From assembly GCA_964483585.1 (NCBI GenBank), contig CAZABH010000010.1:20812-84811 (forward strand): a stretch of 64,000 bases of DNA, in the 5' to 3' direction. The notes beneath the pieces were generated by a model. The model did no database searches. It worked only from the letters and a program-made list of their open reading frames with translations, and had not been told where the DNA came from. The first letter of the stretch is position 1. Every line of letters begins with the position of its first letter. Positions 1 to 8,066 of the stretch are shown here, one piece after another. The DNA comes from SZUA-430 sp964483585. Lineage in GTDB: Bacteria; Pseudomonadota; Alphaproteobacteria; Micropepsales; Micropepsaceae. Made by a program: the position numbers and the translations under genes.

Positions 1-2
1 AT

Positions 3-293
3 GATCTGTCCATCCATCAGTGCGTGCTGGCCTATGCGTCCGACATGACATTGCTGGATACGTGCCTCATTCCGCATGGTGTCAGCTGGTTTTCGGGCCG
101 ACTGCAGTCGGCAAGCCTTGATCACGCGATGTGGTTTCATCGCCCGTTTCGCGTGGATGACTGGATCCTCTATTCGCATGACAGCCCGTGGGCTGGCGGT
201 GCCCGCGGGTTCAATCGCGGCATGATGTTTACACGCGATGGGAAGCTTGTTGCCTCGGTCGCGCAAGAGGGGCTGATCAGGCTGCGGGGCTAG
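3..293 (+). CDS. tesB: acyl-CoA thioesterase II, C-terminal fragment
   Basis: This is the last 96 codons of a thioesterase II (TesB family), cut by the left edge of the window; the reading frame is open from base 3. TesB hydrolyses acyl-CoA to free fatty acid and CoA with a double hot-dog fold. The visible part is the second hot-dog: the segment SLDHAMWFHRPFRVDDW and the closing region with SPWAGGARGFNRGMMF and DGKLVASVAQEGLIR are characteristic of the family C-terminus. The stop TAG is at 291-293. The start and the N-terminal domain lie outside the window, so nothing can be said about its promoter. Confidence 0.9.
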   Translation, partial: DLSIHQCVLAYASDMTLLDTCLIPHGVSWFSGRLQSASLDHAMWFHRPFRVDDWILYSHDSPWAGGARGFNRGMMFTRDGKLVASVAQEGLIRLRG

Positions 294-596
294 GGTTTGA
301 GCGCTTGCGGTGGTTGTCTTCTTGTTTACCGCAGCGGCATGAAGACCTCCTTGGGGTGTCAAATTAGCGCTTTGTTAAGGGATGGCAGCTAAAGTTGCCA
401 TAACAGACACCCGTTCCTCCAAGACGGGTCACAAGTCCCCCGCCGGCCGAGTCGTCCCCCATTCATCCGGCTCTCCGGCAAAGAGGCGGCCAGACGGCAC
501 CCCCCAGTGCCCAAGGGATACGGGCGTGGATGTACCCAGCATCCACGCCCCCGCCTGTTCTTCAGCTGTCCGATCCAGATTTAAGGTGCTGCGAGG
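294..596. other. convergent intergenic region (303 bp)
   Basis: This gap lies between the 3' ends of tesB and the minus-strand HAMP gene. It holds a hairpin at 522-550 and a TTAG-N7-TTAA sequence at 364-378, seven of eight matches to the alphaproteobacterial CtrA box. An open frame at 382-600 has low-complexity composition, no family resemblance and runs into the neighbouring gene, so I do not call it. Nothing else is evident. Confidence 0.5.
522..550. terminator. hairpin between convergent genes, possible terminator
   Basis: GGGCGTGGATG (522-532) and CATCCACGCCC (540-550) form a perfect 11-bp stem with a 7-nt loop. It lies between two converging genes, where a bidirectional terminator is expected. 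Neither side has a clear T-tract, so termination is an inference from position and stem strength; it could equally be a repeat or an mRNA-end structure. Confidence 0.4.
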
Positions 597-3020
597 CTAG
601 GCCGATGCGCGCATGCGGTTGGCTTCGCCTGCGCGGGCGAGAGCCGCAGCGATGTTGTTGAGCCGTTCGACCGCTTCGTAGACGACGGCGATCGCCTGTT
701 CAGGATCCGCGGCTGGCTTATGATCCCCGCTGGTATCCTGGTGCCCATGTCCTTCGGTCTGCAGCAAGAGGTTCGCAGCGACAGCTTCGTCCGACAGTTC
801 GGATGTGCGGCGTTCAAGGCTGGTGATGATCCTGGCCAGCGTCGTGAGGTCTTCGGTTGCGGTGTGAAGGTCGCTCGTGGGCGCTGCAGGGGCGGGGACT
901 GCGATGTTGGTCGGCACAAGTGACTGTTCGGCGCCTTCGGCTTGTCGCTGACAGAGGTACGAGAAAAGGGATTCGGCGCGCGCGCCCAGATAAATTGCTG
1001 TTTCCCTCAGCTCGTTTGGTGTGCTGTCGCCGGCGAATTGGGCTGCGTCGGCCAGCGACCGGAGTTCGGCTGTAATCGCATCAAGCTCGGTGCGCAAGGA
1101 TGCGGCGTGGCCCACTTCCTGGGCGCTTTGTTCGATCGTTCTGGCGTGTTCCGCGAGTTCCGGGGCCATCGTGCGCAGATTCTCCCCGGCGTTCGGTGTT
1201 GTGGCCATCGGCTTCATGCGCAGGGCAAATGCCCTGAGTGCATCCGTGAGGCCTGGTTGCTCTGCCGCCTGTTCGACGGGGCCGTGCGCCATTTCGTCCG
1301 AGAGCTGTCGCAGGCGTTCGAGGATTTCCTCGGCGGGTACGTCCGCGAGGGTTCTTTGCGCTGTCGCGGGGAGAAGCATTGGTTCGGCGGCAAGGGCAGG
1401 GGCTGGCATCTCTGCCGTCATGAGGATGCGTTCTTCCGTCATGCGCAGCGCCAGTTCGCGAATGTCGCAGCGCATAGCCTCGATCTGCTGCATCAGGACA
1501 TGGTTCGGTGCCAGGCGTTCGGCCAGAAGTCCTGCAATCCGTTCGAGCAGGGCGTGGTTGTCGGTGTCGCGCTCAATTGTCTCGCTGTCCGTGAACAGGC
1601 TTACAATCGGATCTATTTCTTGTGGCCTTGCTTCCGGGAGCGGTGTTGCGCCTGCCTGAGCTTGCAGGTGCGAACCCACCTCGGCCACCATTCCCGACAG
1701 TTGGTCGGCAAGTGATCTGAGGCTCTGTGCGGTGGTCGCGGCGTCTGCTGAGATGCGGTCGCAGGACTCGAAGAAGGCGCCCTGGATCGACTGGACGCTT
1801 GAAGCGGCATTTCCGAATGCGGAGATCGACGTGGTCAGCCCGTCTATGGCATGGCCCGTCCTGGACTTTATCGACTCGAAGGCCTCTCCGATTTCGCGGC
1901 CTTTCTCTCCCAGTTGTCCGGTCAGGGTGTCGAGATGCGCGAGGCGGGTTTCAGCTGCTTGTGTCAGGGTTTGGTGCGCACGGTCGACGCCGGTCACAAG
2001 CGCGTCGAGTTTCGATGTCACACCAGTGATGTCATTGGCTTGGCGCGCCGAGGCTTGTTGCTGTGCGGCCTGTGTTTCCTGCAATCCTTCTGCGGCGCGC
2101 CTCAAGGCATCGGTGGCATGGTTCACGCTGGCGACGACTTCAGAGATTGTCTCGCCAAGCAGGGTGGAGGCTGCTCCTTCAAGGCGGATGTTGATTTGTC
2201 CTTCGTTGGCCATCTCGCGCAATGCTTCGGTTTCGGTCAGGCTCTGGCGGAGTTTCTCGCCGGCGCGGGCCATTTCTCCAATTTCATCGGATCGGTCCGT
2301 TCCCCATACAGGCTGGTTCACGCGACCGTTGCCGATGGAGCGCAGGCTCCACGTCAGTGATTTCAGCGGCTGGGTGATCCCGATCTGCAACAGTCCGGCT
2401 GCAGCGATGAGCCCAAGGACGAGTGTTGCGAAGGCGCAGATGATCAGCATCTGACTCCACGTCAACGCCCAGGCGATGCTTCCCATCTGGTAGGCGCTTG
2501 TCTGTGCGCGCAGGCGTTCGAGTGCGGTGCGAAGCGTGAGATAGGTGGCCTCGAGTTGCGGCACCTGCGGCATTGCTTCGATGGCGTCCATGGAGGCGGA
2601 TCCTCGCAGGGCTGCGGCCGGGGTCTCTGGGGCGGACCGGGCGATGCGTGCGAACTCCTCGACAACGGATGAGATGTCGTCGATTGCAAGGCTTGCGTTG
2701 GGTGACCCTGAGAGAAGGGCTCGCAACCCGTCCAGCGTACGCGCGGCCTCCATGGCGCGCTGGGTCATCTGTTCGCGGGCGCCAACGTCGCCGGTCAGCC
2801 GGTAGCTTCGATACGCGCGCAGATAGCCCTGATAGCCCAGGGTCTGCTCCATGTGGGCGATCTTTGACGTGGCCTGGCGGTTCAGCGATTGCGGGTCGTT
2901 GAGGCCGCGCTGTACCTCGCCGACAAATCCGACGTAGTAGCTGCCGCCGATTATCAGCGCTGCCGCCATGACCGCGGCGGCCGCCGCGAATATGCGGCTG
3001 ATCCTTGAAAGCGTGCGCAC
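597..3020 (-). CDS. HAMP-domain membrane protein, chemoreceptor-like, no recognisable signalling tip
   Basis: An 807-residue membrane protein. A transmembrane helix at about 10-33 is followed by a roughly 150-residue, mostly helical periplasmic region, a second helix at about 188-216, and a HAMP linker at about 217-270 containing TDRSDEIGEMARAGEKL. The remaining 530 residues are long predicted helices rich in Ala, Glu and Gln, as in methyl-accepting proteins. I cannot find the conserved hairpin tip that binds CheA and CheW, so chemotaxis function is not established. The start is GTG at 3018-3020, preceded by a GGGGGG stretch at a suitable distance. It lies next to the pilus locus on the same strand as the TadE-like genes, which suggests but does not prove a link to surface behaviour. 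Confidence 0.65.
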   Translation of the reverse strand: MRTLSRISRIFAAAAAVMAAALIIGGSYYVGFVGEVQRGLNDPQSLNRQATSKIAHMEQTLGYQGYLRAYRSYRLTGDVGAREQMTQRAMEAARTLDGLRALLSGSPNASLAIDDISSVVEEFARIARSAPETPAAALRGSASMDAIEAMPQVPQLEATYLTLRTALERLRAQTSAYQMGSIAWALTWSQMLIICAFATLVLGLIAAAGLLQIGITQPLKSLTWSLRSIGNGRVNQPVWGTDRSDEIGEMARAGEKLRQSLTETEALREMANEGQINIRLEGAASTLLGETISEVVASVNHATDALRRAAEGLQETQAAQQQASARQANDITGVTSKLDALVTGVDRAHQTLTQAAETRLAHLDTLTGQLGEKGREIGEAFESIKSRTGHAIDGLTTSISAFGNAASSVQSIQGAFFESCDRISADAATTAQSLRSLADQLSGMVAEVGSHLQAQAGATPLPEARPQEIDPIVSLFTDSETIERDTDNHALLERIAGLLAERLAPNHVLMQQIEAMRCDIRELALRMTEERILMTAEMPAPALAAEPMLLPATAQRTLADVPAEEILERLRQLSDEMAHGPVEQAAEQPGLTDALRAFALRMKPMATTPNAGENLRTMAPELAEHARTIEQSAQEVGHAASLRTELDAITAELRSLADAAQFAGDSTPNELRETAIYLGARAESLFSYLCQRQAEGAEQSLVPTNIAVPAPAAPTSDLHTATEDLTTLARIITSLERRTSELSDEAVAANLLLQTEGHGHQDTSGDHKPAADPEQAIAVVYEAVERLNNIAAALARAGEANRMRASA

Positions 3021-3130
3021 TCATCCCCCCGGAAACGGACATTCGCCCGCGCAAGCTGTGATTCGTCCCCGCATTTTAGGCGAGGGGATTCACGCTGTGG
3101 AAGGATTACTGCCAGCGGCTGTCTGGGAGG

Positions 3131-3352
3131 TCAGGCGAGATTTCGCTCGGCCCGTTCCAGAATGTCGTCCATGCGCTTCAGCAGGTCGGTGACATGCGTG
3201 ACGGCGCTGTCGTGCGCCGTGCGCCATGCCATGACGTGTCGCTTGAGGCCTGCGTTGAGGGCCTCGAGCTCTGCCGCTTCAGTTTCAAGTTGTCCGGGAA
3301 CCGGGGCCGAGAGGCTGGATGCCATACGCGGCGACACGTTCAGGGTTGTCAT
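3131..3352 (-). CDS. small coiled-coil protein, unknown function
   Basis: A 73-residue hypothetical protein I do not recognise. It has no signal peptide or membrane helix. Residues 20-73 are predicted to be helical, with heptad-like hydrophobics and many charged residues (ending LLKRMDDILERAERNLA), so a short coiled coil is likely. It lies upstream of the HAMP gene on the same strand, separated by about 110 bp. An imperfect hairpin at 3058-3093 sits between them and may limit read-through. It could be a cytoplasmic partner of the HAMP protein, but only position supports this. Reality of the gene is moderately likely. Confidence 0.5.
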   Translation of the reverse strand: MTTLNVSPRMASSLSAPVPGQLETEAAELEALNAGLKRHVMAWRTAHDSAVTHVTDLLKRMDDILERAERNLA

Positions 3353-3446
3353 TTTTGTTTTCGGGCTCTGGCGCGATGCGCATCAATGTTCAAGCGACAT
3401 GGTGACCGTAGCCTGCAGAGGTAAAGAGTGCGTAAGTAAGCGCAGA

Positions 3447-3986
3447 TCAGGAGACGCGGGTGACCGTGAGCGATCGGCGCGGCTTCAGATAAAATGTGCT
3501 CTTCAACGTGCTCGCGCCGATGAAGTCCGCGAACATGGGCGTGTAGGGATAGGTCACCTCGACCATGATTGCGCCCTGGAATGGTTGAAGAAGGCCGCTG
3601 GGGAAGACCGACGTTGGAACAACTGCATTGACCGTTCGGGGGGCGGTGTTTCGGGCGTCGCTCCAGGCCACGCGATTTGTCGTGCCGTCGGCATCGGTCA
3701 CAACAGAGGTGATCACGATTTGCACGTTGGAAGGGTTCATCGGGGCGCCGACGATGGCCATTGTCGCGAAGACATCGTTGATGTCGCTGTTGTTCACACT
3801 TGCTTCCTGCGCCACGAGATCTGCGGCTGTCGAGGCCAGCGACGAGGCTCTTCGGGACATCTCTATATAGCTCGACACTTCGACCATGCCGAAGAACATG
3901 GTCACCATCACGGGCAGTATGATCGCGAACTCAACGGCGCTGACGCCGCTGACCGCTGCATGGAATTTCCTGAAGAATGCGACCAT
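3447..3986 (-). CDS. tadE: TadE-like pseudopilin
   Basis: A 179-residue TadE/TadF-type minor pilin of the Flp (Tad) pilus system. The N-terminus has the class III prepilin pattern: a short basic leader, then VSGVSAVEFAIILPV with the conserved Glu, followed by one hydrophobic helix (about 18-40). The prepilin peptidase CpaA encoded at 7506 would cleave after the Gly that precedes VSAVEFA. The rest is a periplasmic domain. It follows a second TadE-like gene on the same strand with a 15-bp gap, so the two form a pair transcribed away from tadG. The tadE symbol is tentative because TadE and TadF are hard to tell apart by sequence alone. Confidence 0.8.
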   Translation of the reverse strand: MVAFFRKFHAAVSGVSAVEFAIILPVMVTMFFGMVEVSSYIEMSRRASSLASTAADLVAQEASVNNSDINDVFATMAIVGAPMNPSNVQIVITSVVTDADGTTNRVAWSDARNTAPRTVNAVVPTSVFPSGLLQPFQGAIMVEVTYPYTPMFADFIGASTLKSTFYLKPRRSLTVTRVS

Positions 3987-4001
3987 GAGCGGTCCTCCTG
4001 T

Positions 4002-4532
4002 TCAGAAAGGTTCGTTGCGAAAGGCGGTTGCCGCCGAAAGCATATGTGCCTCGCCGTTCATCGTCGCGAAGACGAAGCTGGAGGGTGATATGAGCGGCCA
4101 GGCGTAGAAGGCCCTTGCGACAATAATGTCGCCGGCGGCCCCGGGCTGGAAGACGTTGCCGCCCGTGAAGTTCCCTCCAGCGTCCAGGGGCGGCGGTGTT
4201 ACCACGCCACCGAAGCTTCCGAAACGCCTGACATCGATCACAAGCTTGTCGTCGCAGGCCAGAAGCGGCGTGATGCGATCGCAGACCATCTGCCGAAATT
4301 CCGTCGCGGTGAGGCCATTGGCCTGGACCTGGCCTGTTCTGATCTGACGCGCGGCTGCTGTCAGGCCGTTATCGAGCTGGGATGTTCCCAGAAAGATCAG
4401 CGCGAGATCAAAGATGGCGAACAACAGCGAAAAGAAGGGGAGGGCCACCATCGCGAGCTCAACGGTCGTTGCGCCGTTGGTGCGGCGTGCGAACCGCTGC
4501 AGGAAAACGACAAGCCCGGATTGTCTGCGCAT
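4002..4532 (-). CDS. TadE/TadF-like pseudopilin
   Basis: A 176-residue minor pseudopilin, first gene of the minus-strand pair. The leader ends in TNGATTVELAMVALPF, the TadE prepilin signature with cleavage expected after Gly and the key Glu at position +5, followed by one transmembrane helix (about 23-48). The C-terminal 120 residues are periplasmic, with Cys residues at MVCDRITPLLACDDKL that may form a disulfide. It is probably exported to the pilus base together with its partner at 3447. The sequence does not allow TadE and TadF roles to be separated. The start ATG at 4532 is the first in frame; the divergent tadG begins 279 bp away. Confidence 0.8.
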   Translation of the reverse strand: MRRQSGLVVFLQRFARRTNGATTVELAMVALPFFSLLFAIFDLALIFLGTSQLDNGLTAAARQIRTGQVQANGLTATEFRQMVCDRITPLLACDDKLVIDVRRFGSFGGVVTPPPLDAGGNFTGGNVFQPGAAGDIIVARAFYAWPLISPSSFVFATMNGEAHMLSAATAFRNEPF

Positions 4533-4811
4533 TCCAAGATTCCTGATATGACCTGGTAGCTGTCATCTCATCATCGTTGATCTATCGGTCAGGTTATCAA
4601 TACTCCAAGAACCTGCCTGTAGTGCCAGATCCTGAGGGAAGGGTTTCATTCGGGTAAATCCCGTCCCCGAATTTATACACTCTGTCAACCTTGATGCCAG
4701 AATGCCTGACACTTTCGTCTTTTCGGACAGGGTCGATAAAGCATCGTGTTCCTATCTTTGCCATGCGAAGTGCGCCAAAGGGTTTCGCGCGGTATAATGG
4801 GCAGGTCAGGA

Positions 4812-6266
4812 ATGCGATTCAAATTGTGGTCCTCACTGCGATCGAAGTGGAGACTGATGGCGCAAGCTTGCGAGGGCCAGGTTGCGCTGACATTCGGCCT
4901 CGCCTTGCTGCCGCTGGTCCTTGCGATCGGTTGCGGCGTCGATATCAGCCGTGCCATGTCGGCCAAATCCCGGTTGCTTGAGACACTGGATGCGACTGGT
5001 CTTGCTGTTGCGCGCTCGGCCAGTGCTGACCAGGCTGAGATGACCAGCCGGGCGCACGCCTATTTCTATGCCAATTTCGCGGGTGAAAATTTAGGTACGG
5101 TTGCGACGCTGAATGTCACGAACCTGCGCGGGAACAAGGGTATCCGCCTGAGTGCCACCACGCGTGTGGCCACGGCCTTCATGTCGATCGCGGGGTACAA
5201 TGAGGTGGAAGTTGCGGCGGAAGCGGAGATCATGCGCGAGACGCGTGCGCTGGAGCTGGTCCTCGTGCTGGATACCACAGCCTCGATGACCGGCAGCAGA
5301 ATTTCATCGCTGAGGTCGGCTGCGCGGGCGCTGGTTGATATGGTTCTTGTCGATGATTCCGTGAAGGTCGGGATCGTTCCGTTCGAACGCTATGTCAATA
5401 TTGGTATGGGAAATCGGTCGGCGCCCGGTGTCAGTGTGCCTGCGGATACACGCACTTGCGAGATCCGCAATCGCCAGGTTCAAACCTGCACTGGAAGCGA
5501 GACTTATGAAACCACGTGCTCGCGCCAGATCAATCCGCGACCCGGAACCTGCGAAGTGGATGGCGCCCAAATCCCATGTACTGTCTACGATGAGGAAACA
5601 TATCCGTGTACGCGTACTCGCGGTACTGGCTGTACCATCACGACGGAGCCTCATGAGGTCTGCACTGTCGTGTCCTGGAGAGGCTGCGTCGGGTCGCGGT
5701 TGCCGCCTCTCAATGCTTCGGATGAGGAATTCTCGACGCCGCTGGTTGGCGTCATGAACATAAACTGCGGCAGCCCGATGATGATGCTTACAAACTCTGT
5801 CTCGATGCTGCGTGCGTCGGTCGGTGCGCTGCGTGCTTCGGGAAACACATACATTCCTGCCGGGCTACAGATGGGCTGGCATGCGCTGACACCGCGCATT
5901 CCATTCACGCAGGCGACTGCATACTCGGCTGAGCTGCAACCGCGGCGGGCCATGCTGCTGATGACAGATGGCACGAACTCGGTGTCGCTCAACAGCATGG
6001 GCGCTGGCGGAGACGTGATGCTTCACGATGGTACTGATCGGACAGCCGCGGACCAGTTGACGCGGGAATTGTGCACACGCATCAAGGCCGATGGTATCGA
6101 GATCTATACCGTGGCGTTCCAGATCGCCGATATGGATACGAAGGACATGATCAGGGAGTGTGCATCCTCTCCAGACACTTTCTTTGATGCTAGCAACGCG
6201 TCCAAGCTGCTAGAGGCGTTTGCCAGCATAGCTGCCGGTTTGTCGCAGCTTCGCGTCTCGAAGTAG
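4812..6266 (+). CDS. tadG: TadG-like protein with vWA domain and Cys-rich insertion
   Basis: A 484-residue Tad-locus protein. A basic N-terminus leads into a transmembrane helix (about 25-48, FGLALLPLVLAIGCGVDIS), the TadG/TadE-like start. A von Willebrand factor A domain begins at about 147, with the metal-site motif DTTASM at 154-159, and resumes near the C-terminus (AMLLMTDGTNSV). Between these parts lies an insertion with nine cysteines in residues 216-292, which must be oxidised outside the cytoplasm. I placed the start at ATG 4812 because AGGTCAGGA lies just upstream; the frame is open further up to 4746. It is transcribed divergently from the TadE pair. Such proteins are thought to sit at the cell surface or pilus base, but the role is not proven. 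Confidence 0.8.
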   Translation: MRFKLWSSLRSKWRLMAQACEGQVALTFGLALLPLVLAIGCGVDISRAMSAKSRLLETLDATGLAVARSASADQAEMTSRAHAYFYANFAGENLGTVATLNVTNLRGNKGIRLSATTRVATAFMSIAGYNEVEVAAEAEIMRETRALELVLVLDTTASMTGSRISSLRSAARALVDMVLVDDSVKVGIVPFERYVNIGMGNRSAPGVSVPADTRTCEIRNRQVQTCTGSETYETTCSRQINPRPGTCEVDGAQIPCTVYDEETYPCTRTRGTGCTITTEPHEVCTVVSWRGCVGSRLPPLNASDEEFSTPLVGVMNINCGSPMMMLTNSVSMLRASVGALRASGNTYIPAGLQMGWHALTPRIPFTQATAYSAELQPRRAMLLMTDGTNSVSLNSMGAGGDVMLHDGTDRTAADQLTRELCTRIKADGIEIYTVAFQIADMDTKDMIRECASSPDTFFDASNASKLLEAFASIAAGLSQLRVSK

Positions 6267-6355
6267 GAAGGGCTGCGTCTGGATGCCCTTAAGTCAGCAG
6301 GGCCCGGGTGTGCGGGCTGTTCTGCTGTCAGGCGGCAAGGCAAATTGGATTACGT

Positions 6356-6877
6356 TCAGGGACCGACCGACAGTGCTGCACCGGCCTTGGCGACGTCCAT
6401 CTTGCCGGTGCCGGACTTGGCCTGGACCTCCATGTCGGCGTCGCCCATGGTCACGGTGCGCTCGCAGCGCGGCGAGCAGACCATCGTGAACTGCGCGTTG
6501 CCGCGATAGAGCGTGACTTGAGCCGTGTCCGCGGCGCCGACTGTCACGAGCGCCTTGTAGATTTCGCGGCCTTTCGGGTCGAGAGCGACGAGGTTCGTGG
6601 TGCCGAAGATGCGACCTTGCAGATAAATCAAGCGGTCGTTGACCAGCATTGCCTCGGCCACCGACGAGTTGCCGATGACTACTGTCTTGACAGGTTGGTC
6701 GAGCCGGATGGCTGTAGCCTGGTCAGAGACGACCCTGATGGCTTGGGTTGGAACAGAGGCTGGCGTTGCGGCTGCATTGACTGGCGCATTCTCGTCGGTT
6801 TCGGCGAGCGCAGGATAGGCGGCCAGGCCGAGGCCAATCGAAGTGGCGGCAAGAACGAGCGCGTTTTTCGGGGACAT
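6356..6877 (-). CDS. pilus-formation N-terminal-domain protein (RcpA/CpaC N-domain, stand-alone)
   Basis: A 173-residue exported protein. After a signal peptide (about 1-25, ending AYPALA) it contains the domain found at the N-terminus of Tad secretins: AIRLDQPVKTVVIGNSSVAEAML and YLQGRIFGTTNLVALD read as the two halves of that fold. The full secretin cpaC in this locus has its own copy, so this is a stand-alone version. Cys residues near the end (VCSPRCE) may form a disulfide. I chose ATG 6877 over the upstream ATG at 6895 because GGAG lies 8 bp before it. It is divergent from the pilin gene and convergent with tadG. It may modulate or assist the outer-membrane pore; that is inferred. Confidence 0.75.
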   Translation of the reverse strand: MSPKNALVLAATSIGLGLAAYPALAETDENAPVNAAATPASVPTQAIRVVSDQATAIRLDQPVKTVVIGNSSVAEAMLVNDRLIYLQGRIFGTTNLVALDPKGREIYKALVTVGAADTAQVTLYRGNAQFTMVCSPRCERTVTMGDADMEVQAKSGTGKMDVAKAGAALSVGP

Positions 6878-7181
6878 GAAAGGCTCCGGATCCATAAGGG
6901 ATGCAATCGGTGCATGCTGACGGAAAGGCTTTAAGCTTTCCTGAACCGTGTTGGCGAGGGCAAAGCGCGCGTTTTTGCCTTCCGAAAAGATGTCTGCAAT
7001 TTGTTAGGAGTTTATTAGTCATGATCGGCGATAACAGGGTTATTGTCGGCTAACTGCGTCTTTCGCGGATCCGAGTAACATTCTGTTAAGCGCCTCCGGT
7101 TTAGTCTCCAGCGTGTTTACGACAGCAGGAGCAACCTGCATCGATAAACTGGTGTAGTGGTGTCATTAAATGGAGGCCTCA
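6878..7181. other. divergent promoter region of the pilin gene (304 bp)
   Basis: This region separates the minus-strand N-domain gene from the Flp pilin gene and should hold both promoters. It is AT-richer than its surroundings. It contains two 7-of-8 matches to the CtrA box TTAA-N7-TTAA: TTAA-N7-TGAA at 6931-6945 and GTAA-N7-TTAA at 7075-7089, plus a weaker TTAG-N7-TTAG at 7004-7018. No further gene is seen. Confidence 0.5.
7075..7089 (+). promoter_or_regulatory. CtrA-box-like site upstream of the Flp pilin gene
   Basis: GTAA-N7-TTAA matches seven of eight positions of the CtrA consensus TTAA-N7-TTAA. It lies 92 bp before the pilin start codon. In Caulobacter the pilA promoter is activated by CtrA, so the position fits; binding here is an inference. 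Confidence 0.4.
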
Positions 7182-7346
7182 ATGACCTTTTTCTCTCGCT
7201 TCATGAAGGATGAATCCGGCGCGACGGCCATCGAGTACGGTCTGATTGCTGCCCTTATCTCGGTTGCCATCATCACGGCTGTGACGACGCTGGGTACGAA
7301 CCTGTCGGGTACGTTCACGAAGGTCGCGACGACCGTCAAGAAGTAA
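7182..7346 (+). CDS. Flp/PilA-type major pilin
   Basis: A 54-residue Flp family prepilin, the structural subunit of the Tad pilus. The leader MTFFSRFMKDESG is followed by ATAIEYGLIAALISVAIIT, the standard class IV-b/Flp signature with cleavage after Gly13 and the essential Glu at mature position +5. The hydrophobic helix covers about 17-35 and a short polar tail ends in VKK. GGAGG at 7172-7176 is a strong ribosome binding site. The gene stands alone, with a strong hairpin terminator 53 bp after its stop, as expected for a highly expressed subunit. CpaA, encoded next, is the likely processing enzyme. Confidence 0.93.
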   Translation: MTFFSRFMKDESGATAIEYGLIAALISVAIITAVTTLGTNLSGTFTKVATTVKK

Positions 7347-7360
7347 GCCTGATCTTTGGT

Positions 7361-7377
7361 CCGGGCGCTCAGCCCGG
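7361..7377 (+). other. short hairpin after the pilin gene
   Basis: CCGGGC (7361-7366) and GCCCGG (7372-7377) form a 6-bp GC stem with a 5-nt loop 15 bp after the pilin stop. It lacks a T-tract. It may protect the pilin mRNA 3' end together with the terminator just downstream. Confidence 0.35.
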
Positions 7378-7398
7378 GCAATCCGGTCAAGATACAAG

Positions 7399-7430
7399 CG
7401 CCAGTCACGGAGGTTTCGTGGCTGGCGTTT
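7399..7430 (+). terminator. rho-independent terminator of the pilin gene
   Basis: CGCCAGTCACG (7399-7409) pairs with CGTGGCTGGCG (7417-7427) over 11 bp with one G-T wobble and a 7-nt loop, followed by TTT. It separates the pilin transcript from cpaA and the cpaB-tadC run, and would keep pilin mRNA in excess of assembly-machine mRNA. Confidence 0.7.
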
Positions 7431-7505
7431 GTGCGTCGGGGCTTGCCATTAATGCCCGGTTAGCGATGTCGGGCCTAAGGTGGATCATGCGTGAGGAGTA
7501 GCCCC

Positions 7506-8009
7506 ATGATCATGCTTGTGCTTTTGCTGGCCATCGGTCTCATCGTGACCGTCGCTGCGATCTATGATGCGGCGACACTGACCATTCCGAACTGGATTTC
7601 GCTAGCGCTTGTCGGCCTGTTTCCGATTGTTGCCGTATGCAGCGGTGCCGATTTCACGTCAGTGGGCATTCATCTTGCCATCGGGTTTGCGGCGCTTCTG
7701 GCGGGGATGGTTCTTTTTGCCTTCAACCTCATCGGCGGGGGAGATGCGAAGTTCTTCGCGGCCGTGTCTCTGTTCATCGGGCTTTCCGACCTGGCGAGTT
7801 ACGTCGTGATTGTGGTGTTCGCCGGCGGCGCGCTGGCGCTTCTGATTGTCGGGGCGAAGCGGCTCAATGTCTTTGGTATCTCGATGGACTGGTTCCTTAA
7901 TCGTACGCGGGATGGTTCTGTCATTCCCTATGGAATTGCGATCGCATTCGGCGCGCTGATGGTGCTGCCGGAGACGCAATTGTTCGCTGCGGCTCTCATG
8001 CAGGCGTGA
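7506..8009 (+). CDS. cpaA: prepilin peptidase of the Tad system
   Basis: A 167-residue integral membrane aspartic protease (TadV/CpaA, A24 family) that cleaves the leaders of the Flp pilin and the TadE-like pseudopilins. It has about six hydrophobic helices. The two catalytic Asp residues are visible: one in AAIYDAATLTIPNW near the first helix and one in the GGGDAKFF motif, the family's GxGD. It is short because it lacks the N-terminal methylase domain of type IV PilD. I chose ATG 7506 because GAGGAG lies 8 bp upstream; an in-frame GTG at 7491 overlaps that site. Confidence 0.9.
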   Translation: MIMLVLLLAIGLIVTVAAIYDAATLTIPNWISLALVGLFPIVAVCSGADFTSVGIHLAIGFAALLAGMVLFAFNLIGGGDAKFFAAVSLFIGLSDLASYVVIVVFAGGALALLIVGAKRLNVFGISMDWFLNRTRDGSVIPYGIAIAFGALMVLPETQLFAAALMQA

Positions 8010-8066
8010 TGCAGATGAAACAGTGCGGATAATGAACCGGTCGCGGCGAGTGTTCGTTCAAGTCCG

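Noticed and set aside
382..600. 72-residue open frame between tesB and the HAMP gene
   Set aside because: Low-complexity Arg/Pro/Ser-rich translation, no family resemblance, contains the 11-bp hairpin, and its end overlaps the HAMP gene.
3058..3093. Imperfect hairpin GTGATTCGTCCCCGC / GCGAGGGGATTCAC as a terminator
   Set aside because: Pairing has mismatches and bulges and no T-run on the transcribed strand; too weak to list as a terminator.
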